Below are positions 24,243 through 32,781 of a stretch of DNA of 34,321 nt, piece after piece. How positions within the stretch are numbered: position 1 is the first letter of the stretch; every line of letters starts with the position of its first letter. Position numbers and translations under genes: made by a program. Source of the DNA: a bacterium (lineage in GTDB: Bacteria; Bacteroidota; Ignavibacteria; Kapaibacteriales; UBA7675); NCBI GenBank assembly GCA_030426285.1, contig JAUHYX010000004.1:1-34321 (forward strand), given 5' to 3'. A model generated the notes under the pieces. It made no database searches and was not told the origin of the DNA. It saw only the letters and a program-made list of their open reading frames with translations.

Positions 24243-26426
24243 ATGAAACCTGTTTTACGAAGTTCTTTGTATGCGTTGCTACTCATTTTTTTCGCAGTGC
24301 CTGAAAACATTCAAGCCTTCTTTTGTCCCGGCATAGCCTTGAAGGTTGACCTAGGTGAGATGTCTGAAGTAGTCCTTGAAGGCGATGGATTCTCGCGCGG
24401 TAATTTTCTTGCCATGGAGTACGATCCGGAGTTTCTGGAATTTGAGTCCACGTATCTTGAAGACAAGTTAGAAGGGCGTTTTATGGTAACGGGAATTAAA
24501 GCAGGGGTGACTACTGCGAAATTCCATTGGGAGTTTACCGACAAGAGTGACGAGGGTGTGTGTGAAGTAGAATTTACGATTGAATCCAATGGCCTTGACC
24601 GTGAGGCAATGAAGACCCGTTTGGGAGAATACATCGGATTCAAGGGGTATAACCTAGACGACATTTGGGCCTTCTCACCTCAGGAACCATTGGAGACAGG
24701 AACTATCGTGGCTAGTGCAGATGGCGAGGTCGAAGTTGAGGTGAACCAACCAGCTTGGCTCGCTTGGATTGACCTCAATAAAGATGTGCGTTTCGGCCAC
24801 CCTGGAGATCTTGTGTTTATCGACCAACAAAGCGGCGAGATAACGTCATATGACACAAAGTTTTGGCCGATTATTGATGGCAATCCGTATTTGTCGCTGT
24901 TTGGTGATAGGCTGATATCCAACGACTTGATTTGCGGAACTCCGCCTGAGCCTTTGGACGAAGAGATTACCACCACAATCGAGGAAGAGGAAGTACCGGA
25001 GCAGCGGGATTCTGTGTGTGCCGTTCTTGTGAGTGGCTCAGCAGACACTGAGAGGCAAGAAGAGGCATTTTCTCAAGATATTGAATTCATGAAAAAGAAT
25101 CTGATGCTAGAAAGCATGGGGCCGCGTTTGGCTGAAGAAAACATAGAAGTAATGCACAATGCCTCGAAGCTTGAGATCAGAAATAAACTCGAATCAATGG
25201 CTGGCAAGTACAAGAAAGTGTATTTCTATTACTCAGGTCACGGAAGCGACGGGTATATGGTGACAAACGACGAAGTTGGCGAAGGCATGTTATATGCAAG
25301 CCTGGCTAGTGCTCTCGATGTGTCCCGAGCGGAAGAAGTTTGTGTGGTTATTGATGCTTGTCGATCTGGCTCCGCAATACGCGCTTTTGAGAATTGGCCG
25401 GGCCTACGAGACCAATCGATCGAAGTCTTTACGGCATGCAGCAATGACACGTCTTCATGGACTAGAAACATCTCAACAGGTGGTGAAGTTGTTCGTGTTG
25501 GTGAATACACATGGGCATTTGTACAGTGTTTTGGCGATCCTGATGCTGACAAAAATGATGATGGCATGACTTCCTTTATGGAAGCTCACGAATGGCTCCT
25601 AGAACAGAATGTAGAACTCGGTGTGGGTGGAACTATCAATGAAAGAATGAGGCCACAGCGCTACAAGCATGAATCTCGTCCTATCACAGAACGCGAAGCC
25701 GTGTTCGAAGAATTGGATTTCTACATTGAACTCGACGAAGAATTGGACCCGAATGACACAAACTACGTTTCAGTAAGGCACAACTTTGGAAACTTTGAAT
25801 ACGAAATCGATCCCAAGATAACATTCGGCATTTTTAACTGGACATTTGATATCTATTTGAGAGATCTCGTTCACGATACGTTGCGAGTTTCAGATAGGCC
25901 ATTCCGTGTTGGCTTTGGCACAAGAGAACGGGTTCAAGACACCAATGCATCAAACCAACCTGCAGTCGGAGTTGCAGACACCGTGAACAACAGTTGGACA
26001 ATTGGTCCAAATATCGAGTTTGACGCAAGTGCAGGAAGGGTGTATAGTGGCCCGTTTCACAGTGGTACAAGAGTGACGTTTGTACAGCAACAAGTGGAAC
26101 CCAATTCTGTGGCAGATGAAGAGAAGACAACTTCAGATTGGCTAACACTGTTCCAGAACTATCCAAACCCTATTGTTGGTAACACCACAAGCATACCAAT
26201 AAAATTGCAGAAATCTGCGACAGTCTTTCTCGATATACATACGATTGGTGGAGAGCAAGTGTACCGCAGTTCTGCCACACAGCTGCATGCAGGAGAACAC
26301 TTCTTGGATGTGCCGGAGACTGCGCTTGCAGACATTGCTAATCAGGTGTTGGTATATACGGTTCGCGCACAGTCAGGCGCGCAAACATTGGTGCTTAGTC
26401 GAAAGCTCATGACGGGAGCAAACTAG
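24243..26426 (+). CDS. Secreted caspase-like (C14/C13-type) peptidase with T9SS sorting domain
   Basis: The 727 residues begin with a signal peptide (1-25). A beta-rich N-terminal region (30-230) and an acidic linker (235-256) follow. The caspase-fold domain (257-470) has catalytic His333 in FYYSGHGSDG and Cys373 in VVIDACRSGSA. Near its end an EF-hand-like loop (436-447, Asp/Asn/Asp-Gly with Glu447) may bind calcium. After more beta structure comes a T9SS sorting domain (from about 636, LFQNYPNPIVGN to the end). It is likely exported across the outer membrane; calcium activation is inference. ATG 24243 starts the signal peptide. The 117-base gap before it has no convincing promoter box, only an isolated TATAAT at 24183-24188. 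Confidence 0.85.
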   Translation: MKPVLRSSLYALLLIFFAVPENIQAFFCPGIALKVDLGEMSEVVLEGDGFSRGNFLAMEYDPEFLEFESTYLEDKLEGRFMVTGIKAGVTTAKFHWEFTDKSDEGVCEVEFTIESNGLDREAMKTRLGEYIGFKGYNLDDIWAFSPQEPLETGTIVASADGEVEVEVNQPAWLAWIDLNKDVRFGHPGDLVFIDQQSGEITSYDTKFWPIIDGNPYLSLFGDRLISNDLICGTPPEPLDEEITTTIEEEEVPEQRDSVCAVLVSGSADTERQEEAFSQDIEFMKKNLMLESMGPRLAEENIEVMHNASKLEIRNKLESMAGKYKKVYFYYSGHGSDGYMVTNDEVGEGMLYASLASALDVSRAEEVCVVIDACRSGSAIRAFENWPGLRDQSIEVFTACSNDTSSWTRNISTGGEVVRVGEYTWAFVQCFGDPDADKNDDGMTSFMEAHEWLLEQNVELGVGGTINERMRPQRYKHESRPITEREAVFEELDFYIELDEELDPNDTNYVSVRHNFGNFEYEIDPKITFGIFNWTFDIYLRDLVHDTLRVSDRPFRVGFGTRERVQDTNASNQPAVGVADTVNNSWTIGPNIEFDASAGRVYSGPFHSGTRVTFVQQQVEPNSVADEEKTTSDWLTLFQNYPNPIVGNTTSIPIKLQKSATVFLDIHTIGGEQVYRSSATQLHAGEHFLDVPETALADIANQVLVYTVRAQSGAQTLVLSRKLMTGAN

Positions 26427-26495
26427 TTTCAACGCTGTAAAAAAGGTGTAAACCAAACTCTATAACATATTCATATCCGGGTAATGTTGTCGTGC

Positions 26496-26503
26496 TATGT
26501 TTG
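26496..26503 (+). promoter_or_regulatory. Candidate -7 element of the sugar operon
   Basis: TATGTTTG fits TAnnTTTG and ends four bases before the ATG at 26508, so transcription would begin at or beside the start codon (leaderless). No TTTG stands 19-21 bases upstream. The 81-base gap (26427-26507) has no other feature I can support. Confidence 0.35.
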
Positions 26504-26507
26504 TAGC

Positions 26508-27554
26508 ATGAAAAAGCCTAGGGTATTATTTATCGGTGGTTCGAATAATCAGACCACACAAATGCACAGCATAGCTCGTGCATTGGGAAATGATGTAGAG
26601 AGTTGGTTTACACCTTTTTTTGCGACTGGCCTGTTAGGGTATGCTGCAAAAAGAAACTTGGTAGAGTTCACCATACTGGGTTCTACATTCAGAAAACGTG
26701 CACTTGAATACTTTGAACAAAACAATTTGTTGGTAGACGAAGATGCAACGCAGAATAGCTACGACTTAGTCGTTACTTGTTCAGACCTTGTTGTACCTTC
26801 TACGATCCGCAACACACCTATAGTCTTGGTTCAAGAAGGGATGACGGACCCTGAGAACGCTATGTATCACATTGTGAAAGCGTTGAAGCTGCCAAGGTAC
26901 CTAGCCAGTACATCTACGACCGGATTGTCGCACATGTATTCCGCATTCTGTGTGGCTTCAGAAGGGTATAAAAAGCATTTTGCCAACAAGGGTGTTGATG
27001 CCGCAAAGATTCGCGTTACGGGTATCCCAAACTTCGACAACTTCAATAGCTTCCTAGAAAATGCCTTTCCAATTCACGGCCATGTACTTGTAGCTACTTC
27101 GGATGCTCGAGAGACGTTTAAGTACGACAACAGACGAAAATTCTTGCGCCAAGTACGAGAGATTGTAGGTGACCGTCAAGTCGTGGTGAAACTACACCCA
27201 AACGAAAAATTTGAACGTGCAGAGGAAGAGATCCGACAGGAGATTCCAAGCGCGCTGGTGTACAGAACTGGTGATATCAATGCTATGATTGCAAACTCTT
27301 CAGAGATCATTACTCAATACTCATCGGTTGTATATGTGGGCATCGCACTCGGAAAGCCATTTCACTCATACTTCAACCGCAACGAGTTGCTAGATATGTC
27401 GCCAATTCAGAATGACGGAACTTCGTGTTATCTGATTGCCGACGTATGTCGTGAAGTACTGGGAATAGAGCAGCGTTTGCATGCAAATACCACCCTTGAA
27501 TCCAACAGACTGATGCGAAAAGCTTCACACCTCACCCAAACTGTAAAAGTGTAG
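26508..27554 (+). CDS. GT-B-fold glycosyltransferase/epimerase-like protein of surface polysaccharide locus
   Basis: The 348 residues form two Rossmann-like halves. The first begins KKPRVLFIGGSNNQ and carries VLVQEGMTDPEN. The second holds RVTGIPNFDNFN, VVVKLHPNEKF (His230-Pro-Asn-Glu) and ITQYSSVVYVGIALGKPF. That set is shared by UDP-GlcNAc 2-epimerases and CDP-glycerol/polysialic-type transferases of GT-B fold. As the first gene of the ulosonic-acid-type operon it could add the finished sugar or act as an epimerase making its precursor; sequence alone does not decide. ATG 26508 is used rather than 26484, which would add a short Cys-rich lead. Confidence 0.75.
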   Translation: MKKPRVLFIGGSNNQTTQMHSIARALGNDVESWFTPFFATGLLGYAAKRNLVEFTILGSTFRKRALEYFEQNNLLVDEDATQNSYDLVVTCSDLVVPSTIRNTPIVLVQEGMTDPENAMYHIVKALKLPRYLASTSTTGLSHMYSAFCVASEGYKKHFANKGVDAAKIRVTGIPNFDNFNSFLENAFPIHGHVLVATSDARETFKYDNRRKFLRQVREIVGDRQVVVKLHPNEKFERAEEEIRQEIPSALVYRTGDINAMIANSSEIITQYSSVVYVGIALGKPFHSYFNRNELLDMSPIQNDGTSCYLIADVCREVLGIEQRLHANTTLESNRLMRKASHLTQTVKV

Positions 27555-27582
27555 TATACACATTACTGAAATGGAGAATGAA

Positions 27583-28350
27583 ATGACTCCCAAAATTGTC
27601 ACCGTTATACAAGCGAGAACCACATCTACACGTTTGCCAGGAAAGGTTATGCTGCCACTCGCTGGCGAGCCACTGCTGCTGCGTATGATTGAACGCGTTT
27701 GTTTGGCAAAAACAGTTGGAACTGTTGTTGTCGCTACAACGACAGACAGTGCGGACGACGTAGTTGTGGAATTGTGTACACAACACGGAATAGACGTGTA
27801 TAGAGGGCACCCTCTCGATTTGCTCGACAGGCATGTACAAGTAGGTATCGAATTCAATGCAGACGCCGTTGTAAAGATTCCATCTGATTGCCCTCTCATA
27901 GATCCTGCTGTTATCGACCAAGTGATAGGAGAGTGGTTGGCGAACCCGCACATCGACTATGTCTCAAATCTGCATCCGGCAACCTGGCCAGATGGCAACG
28001 ACGTCGAAGTAGTTTCCATGTCCGCTCTTACAAGAGCGCATGAAGAAGCATATCAAGCAATCGATCGCGAACACACGACTCCGTACTTGTGGCAAAATCC
28101 ACATCTGTTTTCGATTGCAAATGTTGAATGGCAGGTTGGGTTAAACCTCTTTGCATCTCATAGGTGGACCATCGACTACCAAGAAGACTACGAGTTTATT
28201 TCAACGGTGTACCGCGAATTGTATGACGCCGACAAAGCATTTGGTGTAGAAGACATCTTACAACTCTTGCGAAGAAGACCAGAAATCGCAGATATCAATG
28301 CCGTGCATGCCGGAGAAACCTGGATGACAAGAAGAAAAGCTATAGCATAA
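27583..28350 (+). CDS. SpsF-type cytidylyltransferase (CMP-sugar synthetase homologue)
   Basis: The 255-residue nucleotidyltransferase has the family loop VIQARTTSTRLPGKV (8-22) and a metal motif KIPSDCPLIDP (98-108). It belongs to the SpsF/CMP-KDO synthetase-like group, which activates acidic sugars with CTP. ATG 27583 is preferred because GGAGA stands just upstream and the family begins close to it; ATG 27571 is possible. In this operon, with NeuB and a KdsC-like phosphatase, it should make the CMP-activated ulosonic acid. It starts 28 bases after the GT-B gene and ends 11 bases before the transketolase pair. Confidence 0.88.
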   Translation: MTPKIVTVIQARTTSTRLPGKVMLPLAGEPLLLRMIERVCLAKTVGTVVVATTTDSADDVVVELCTQHGIDVYRGHPLDLLDRHVQVGIEFNADAVVKIPSDCPLIDPAVIDQVIGEWLANPHIDYVSNLHPATWPDGNDVEVVSMSALTRAHEEAYQAIDREHTTPYLWQNPHLFSIANVEWQVGLNLFASHRWTIDYQEDYEFISTVYRELYDADKAFGVEDILQLLRRRPEIADINAVHAGETWMTRRKAIA

Positions 28351-28361
28351 GAGAACACAAC

Positions 28362-29165
28362 ATGACAAACGAACAGTTAGAACTAATCAGTCGCAATGTG
28401 CGCAAGCACATTCTCACAATGTCGAAATCCGGCGGATGTTTCCTGGGCGCAGCTATGTCCTGTGTGGAAACAATGGTGTATCTGTACGGGAAACAAGCCA
28501 ATATCTCGCCCGAAACAACGCAAGATCCCAACAGAGACTATGTGTTTCTGAGCAACGGACACGACGTCCCCTCTTTGTACGGCACGCTCGCCGAGTTTGG
28601 ATTTTTGGAAGCGAGTCGACTCGAAAAACACCTAGACATTTCTGACGTAATCTTCTGGCACCCTCACACGGATATCCCAGGCGTTGAGTTTCGTGCCGGA
28701 TCACTTGGGCATTTGTTGTCTGTCGCCACAGGAGTCGCACTCGACATCAAAATGCGTGGTGAGGACAACCAAGTGTATGTGATGTTAGGTGATGGCGAAT
28801 TGAATGAAGGGTCCAATTGGGAAGCCATCCTCGTAGCCCAGGCCCACAATTGCGACAACCTAACAATTGTGATTGATCGCAATAACATTCAGGCCAACAT
28901 GCGTACTGAAGACCTCATTCCTCTCGAACCTCTCGCCGATAAATTCCGGGTTTTTGGTTGCCAGGTTGAGGAATGTGATGGTCACAACTTTGATAGTCTC
29001 GCCACCGCATTTGAAGCCGAACGCGAGTCTGGAAAACCAAAAGTTGTGATCGCTCACACCGCACGAGGCAAAGGTCTGCAGGATCACACAGACAGAGTAG
29101 ACAGATGGTTCTATACGCTTAACGAATCTGAATACACCTCATTCATGCAAGAAGTGGAAGCCTGA
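28362..29165 (+). CDS. Transketolase, N-terminal subunit
   Basis: The 267 residues cover the pyrophosphate-binding half of transketolase. They show the family LSNGHD (His67) and the thiamine-diphosphate motif beginning GDGELNEG (143-150) and ending at Asn174-Asn175. Full-length transketolases are about 650 residues; here the enzyme is split, with the pyrimidine half in the next gene four bases on. Such split forms often serve sugar-modification loci rather than the pentose phosphate cycle. It would transfer a two-carbon ketol unit; donor and acceptor are unknown. Confidence 0.92.
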   Translation: MTNEQLELISRNVRKHILTMSKSGGCFLGAAMSCVETMVYLYGKQANISPETTQDPNRDYVFLSNGHDVPSLYGTLAEFGFLEASRLEKHLDISDVIFWHPHTDIPGVEFRAGSLGHLLSVATGVALDIKMRGEDNQVYVMLGDGELNEGSNWEAILVAQAHNCDNLTIVIDRNNIQANMRTEDLIPLEPLADKFRVFGCQVEECDGHNFDSLATAFEAERESGKPKVVIAHTARGKGLQDHTDRVDRWFYTLNESEYTSFMQEVEA

Positions 29166-29169
29166 AACC

Positions 29170-30108
29170 ATGACACAAACATATGAACAAGTCTTGGTAG
29201 AACTAGCCAAGAACGATGAACGAATAGTCGTAATGACAGCAGAAAATAGAGCCGCAATTCGCAATGTTCCAGCTCTACTGCCAAATAGATTTATTGACAC
29301 AGGAATTACAGAGCAGACGCTTATTGGCGCTGCAGCCGGACTAGCACTAAGAGGAAGAATACCAGTTGTGCACGGCCTTGCTGCCTTCATATCAATGCGC
29401 TCCTTTGAGTTTGCTCGAACAGATGTAGGCTTGGCCGACCTGCCGGTTAAAATTGTTGGCTATGTTCCAGGACTTCTCTCCGATGGCAATGGCCCTACAC
29501 ACCAAGCTTTGGAAGACAATGCACTGATGAAGCAGATTCCCGGCATGCAAGTGTTCACTCCCGCCGACAATGCTGAACTATTGGCGGCACTACCACATAT
29601 CATGAGTGACGGAAATCCCTGGTACATCCGCTACTATGACGGTGAGGCTACGGTTCAACACGAAGCTTTTGAACCGGGTATCGCTGAAGAATTTGGTGAT
29701 GGAACAGATGTTGCAATTCTGACATCTGGATATATGTTGCAGCACTGCTATAAGGCTATTGAAAAGCTTGATGCAGCAGGTGTTTCAACTCGGCTGGTCA
29801 ACTTGAGAACTGTAAAGCCACTCGATGAAGTCGCGGTGTGCAGTGCACTGCTTGAATGTCGCAATGTCCTGGTTGTTGAAGATCACTTCCGCAGAGGTGG
29901 AATATACACCGATGTTTGTGAGATAGCGATGCGACGCGGGGTAACTCAGGCGCGCGTGGTTCCGGTTTCATTCCATGAACGCTGGTTTAGACCCGCCAAA
30001 CTCGAGCAGGTTCTCGCTCACGAAGGAATGGATGCAAACTCGCTATTCGAATTTGCTCTCTCCTGTCACGCCACTTCAGCACAAGAAAAAGAAGAGGTGT
30101 TCTCATGA
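29170..30108 (+). CDS. Transketolase, C-terminal subunit
   Basis: The 312 residues hold the pyrimidine-binding domain, with the cofactor-activating Glu48 in DTGITEQTL, and the C-terminal domain (VAILTSGYMLQHCYKAIEKL, RLVNLRTVKPLDE, NVLVVEDHFRRGGIYTDV). It completes the preceding N-terminal subunit as a heterotetramer or larger complex. It begins four bases after the N-terminal gene, and its stop overlaps the aminotransferase start (ATGA), so both products should be made in equal amounts with the next enzyme. All expected motifs are present; substrate is unknown. Confidence 0.92.
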   Translation: MTQTYEQVLVELAKNDERIVVMTAENRAAIRNVPALLPNRFIDTGITEQTLIGAAAGLALRGRIPVVHGLAAFISMRSFEFARTDVGLADLPVKIVGYVPGLLSDGNGPTHQALEDNALMKQIPGMQVFTPADNAELLAALPHIMSDGNPWYIRYYDGEATVQHEAFEPGIAEEFGDGTDVAILTSGYMLQHCYKAIEKLDAAGVSTRLVNLRTVKPLDEVAVCSALLECRNVLVVEDHFRRGGIYTDVCEIAMRRGVTQARVVPVSFHERWFRPAKLEQVLAHEGMDANSLFEFALSCHATSAQEKEEVFS

Positions 30109-31436
30109 GTATTTCTTCACAGATACATGTAGAAAAACCCACCATCACAGAGAGCAACGCGCTCTACCAACGGGCAAAGGGACTCATCCCTAGTGTAACT
30201 CAGACCTTGGCGAAAGGCCCAACCCAACACGTTGACGGTTTCGCTCCCAAGTTCTTGCGCCGAGGCAAAGGCGCACATGTGTGGGATGTTGACGGCAATC
30301 GCTTTCTCGACTACACCATGGGAGTCGGCCCTCTTTCCTTGGGTTATGCCGATGACCGTGTAGATGAAGCTATTCAGCGACAGTTGAAAGATGGCATAAC
30401 ATTTTCGCTCATGCACCCTCTAGAAGTGGAGGTTGCTGAGTTGTTTAGAGACATGATCCCGAATTGCGAAGCCGTGCGATACTCAAAATCAGGAGCCGAT
30501 GTCGCCAGTGCCGCCGTTCGTGTTTCACGTGCATTTACAGGTCGAGATGTTGTGCTCTGCTGTGGATACCATGGCTGGCACGACTGGTATGTAGGAGTGA
30601 CAAGTCGCAATGCCGGTGTTCCTGACGCAACAAAACAGTTGACATACACATTTCAGTACAATGATATCGAGACTATTGAGCAAGCGCTCGACGAAACCGT
30701 GGCCTGTGTGATTCTCGAACCAACTGTGTTTGAAGCACCACAGGCAGACTTTCTGCAGCGCTTGCACGAAGTGTGCAAACGCAATGGCACGCTGCTGATT
30801 TTTGACGAAATGTGGACGGGATTCAGAATGGCTCCCGGTGGTGCGCAAGAGTATTTTGGCGTGACACCAGACCTAGCTGTGTACTCAAAAGCTATGGCCA
30901 ATGGTATGCCAATTGCAGCTATAACCGGTCGGCGTGATGTTATGGCTTTGTTCGAAGAGGATGTGTTCTTTTACACAACATTCGGCGGTGAAGCATTGTC
31001 TTTAGCCGCAGCAAAAGCCACTATGGAAATCATTAGAGATGAGCCTGTGAACGAGCACATGTTTGCCATTGGAAAAGCAATAAAGGACGGGTACAACTCA
31101 CTGGCCTCGCAAAAGGGACTCACATTTACTAAGTGTTCGGGCTTTGACTGTCGCACTATTGTAACATTCGATGCTTCGGTTGGTGACCCTCTGCTGGTGA
31201 AGTCACTCGTGCAACAAGAAATGATTCGTCGCGGCGTGTTGTGGAGCGGCTTTCACAATGTGAGTTACGCCCATACTCAGGCAGAAGTAGAACACACGCT
31301 AGCCATATACGACGATGTTTTGGACACACTTTCGCATCACATAGACAACAACACGGTCGCCGATGCGCTCGAAGGCTCACCCCTACAGCCGGTGTTTCGC
31401 AAAGTGGACGGATTTAACATCAAGCCCAAACAATGA
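30105..31436 (+). CDS. Class III aminotransferase, glutamate-1-semialdehyde aminomutase-like
   Basis: The 443-residue PLP enzyme has YSKSGADVASAAVRVSRAFTGR (cofactor phosphate region), CCGYHGWHDW, the PLP-pairing Asp234 in LIFDEMWTGFR and the Schiff-base Lys262 in VYSKAMANGMPIAAITG. It resembles GSA aminomutase (HemL) but sits in a sugar operon, lacks haem-pathway neighbours and has the divergent SKAMANG motif in place of the usual GGGLP. It therefore more likely aminates an aldehyde or ketone sugar intermediate. ATGA overlaps join it to the transketolase subunit before and the SDR after. Confidence 0.85.
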   Translation: MSISSQIHVEKPTITESNALYQRAKGLIPSVTQTLAKGPTQHVDGFAPKFLRRGKGAHVWDVDGNRFLDYTMGVGPLSLGYADDRVDEAIQRQLKDGITFSLMHPLEVEVAELFRDMIPNCEAVRYSKSGADVASAAVRVSRAFTGRDVVLCCGYHGWHDWYVGVTSRNAGVPDATKQLTYTFQYNDIETIEQALDETVACVILEPTVFEAPQADFLQRLHEVCKRNGTLLIFDEMWTGFRMAPGGAQEYFGVTPDLAVYSKAMANGMPIAAITGRRDVMALFEEDVFFYTTFGGEALSLAAAKATMEIIRDEPVNEHMFAIGKAIKDGYNSLASQKGLTFTKCSGFDCRTIVTFDASVGDPLLVKSLVQQEMIRRGVLWSGFHNVSYAHTQAEVEHTLAIYDDVLDTLSHHIDNNTVADALEGSPLQPVFRKVDGFNIKPKQ

Positions 31437-32263
31437 ATAGCGCCTCAGAAACATTGATATCTACCCCTCTCAGTGAATTTTCGTGTGAGGGAAAAACGGC
31501 CGTAGTGACCGGAGGTCCGGGCCTTATTGGCAAGGCACTCTGCCGCGCGTTGTATGAGGCAGGTGCAGAAGTGATCGTAGCTGATCTAGATATTGAAGCT
31601 GCCGACGAAACAGCCAGGAAGTGCGGCGCGCGCGCGTGGGCACTTCAGGTAGACATCTCGTCAAAAGCATCACTTGAAGCCGCGCTTGAAACAATTCAGA
31701 GTAAGAGCGGAAAAATAGATATACTTGTGAATAATGCTGCCATCAACGACAAGTTCGAAAACCCGGCATTGGCCGGAGAACAGTCGAAATTCGAGCGCTA
31801 CCCGTTGGAAATGTGGCAAGCATCACTGAATGTAAACCTGACCGGGATGTTCCTAGCTTGCCAGATTCTTGGCAGCTCTATGACATCCGGCTCCATCATC
31901 AATGTTGCCAGTACATATGGGATGGTTGCTCCCGACCAAAGTTTGTATAAAAACGAACAGGGAGAGCAACAGTTCTACAAGTCTCCATCGTACCCAGCAA
32001 CAAAAGGTGCAGTGTTGAACTTTACGCGCTATCTCGCAGCCTATTGGGGCGAAAAAGGAGTGCGTGTGAATACACTGTCTCCCGGTGGGGTTGAGGCTGG
32101 TCAGGATGCTTTCTTTGTTCGTAATTATTCACAAAAAACAATGTTGGGACGCATGGCACAACCATCTGATTACAAAGGTGCAATCGTGTTTTTGGCATCT
32201 GACGCCTCGGCGTATGTGACCGGCGCAAACATTGTGGTTGACGGAGGTTGGACCGCATGGTAG
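31433..32263 (+). CDS. Short-chain dehydrogenase/reductase of surface-sugar locus
   Basis: The 276-residue SDR has the cofactor loop VVTGGPGLIGKAL (24-36), LVNNAAI, a catalytic Ser in INVAST and the YPATK (Tyr-x3-Lys) pair, ending with NIVVDGGWTAW. The TGGPGLIG loop and the short insert after NNAAI (about 20 residues rich in Glu/Phe) are like the PtmA-type SDRs of legionaminic or pseudaminic loci. It probably oxidises or reduces a sugar intermediate. It starts in the aminotransferase stop (ATGA) and overlaps the phosphatase start by seven bases. A (GC)n run lies at 31626-31636. Confidence 0.9.
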   Translation: MNSASETLISTPLSEFSCEGKTAVVTGGPGLIGKALCRALYEAGAEVIVADLDIEAADETARKCGARAWALQVDISSKASLEAALETIQSKSGKIDILVNNAAINDKFENPALAGEQSKFERYPLEMWQASLNVNLTGMFLACQILGSSMTSGSIINVASTYGMVAPDQSLYKNEQGEQQFYKSPSYPATKGAVLNFTRYLAAYWGEKGVRVNTLSPGGVEAGQDAFFVRNYSQKTMLGRMAQPSDYKGAIVFLASDASAYVTGANIVVDGGWTAW

Positions 32264-32769
32264 TAGAACCGCATATCATTGAAAAAGTAAAAAAACTCAA
32301 GCTTGTTCTCACAGACGTTGATGGGGTGCTGACAGACACGGGAGTGTTTGTAGGACCCGAGGGCGAGTTGTTTAAGCGATACTCTATTCGAGACGGGATG
32401 GGCGTAGAACGTTTGCGCAACATTTGCGGCTTGGAAACGGGTATTGTAACGGGCGAACTGTCGAAGTCAGTACAAGCCCGGGCAGCAAAACTGTCTATCC
32501 AAGAACTTCATCTGGGCATTAAAGACAAACCAGCCGAATTAGCGCTGATTTGCAAACATCGCGACCTTACACCAGATCAGATAGCGTATATCGGCGACGA
32601 TTACAATGATCTGGATATGTTGAAGAGTGTAGGTCTTTCCGCATCGCCAGCAAATGGAATGCCGGCTATCCGGGAGGTTGTAGACATCGTAACAGAGAGC
32701 AACGGTGGTTTCGGGGCATTCCGCGACCTAGCCGAGCTCATAATATATGTCCATCAAACTTACACGTAA
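32257..32769 (+). CDS. KdsC-type HAD phosphatase (ulosonic-acid phosphate phosphatase)
   Basis: The 170-residue type C0 HAD phosphatase has motif I LTDVDGVLTD (Asp20, Asp22), Thr65 in IVTGE (motif II), Lys91 (motif III) and YIGDDYNDLDM with Asp114/115 (motif IV), plus the GFGAFRD C-terminal signature of KdsC. The family removes the terminal phosphate from KDO-8-P, Neu5Ac-9-P or KDN-9-P. Directly before NeuB, it predicts that the synthase product is phosphorylated. ATG 32257 is chosen with GGAGG ten bases upstream; an in-frame TTG at 32248 would be worse. It overlaps the SDR by seven bases. Confidence 0.9.
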   Translation: MVVEPHIIEKVKKLKLVLTDVDGVLTDTGVFVGPEGELFKRYSIRDGMGVERLRNICGLETGIVTGELSKSVQARAAKLSIQELHLGIKDKPAELALICKHRDLTPDQIAYIGDDYNDLDMLKSVGLSASPANGMPAIREVVDIVTESNGGFGAFRDLAELIIYVHQTYT

Positions 32770-32781
32770 CGGAAGTGCAAC

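Noticed and set aside
30105-31436. Haem-pathway hemL
   Set aside because: It resembles HemL, but the divergent Lys motif and position inside a sugar operon with overlapping neighbours argue for a sugar aminotransferase.
31626-31636. GCGCGCGCGCG run considered as Z-DNA or a repeat element
   Set aside because: It is short, in frame in the SDR and explained by Gly-Ala-Arg-Ala codons.
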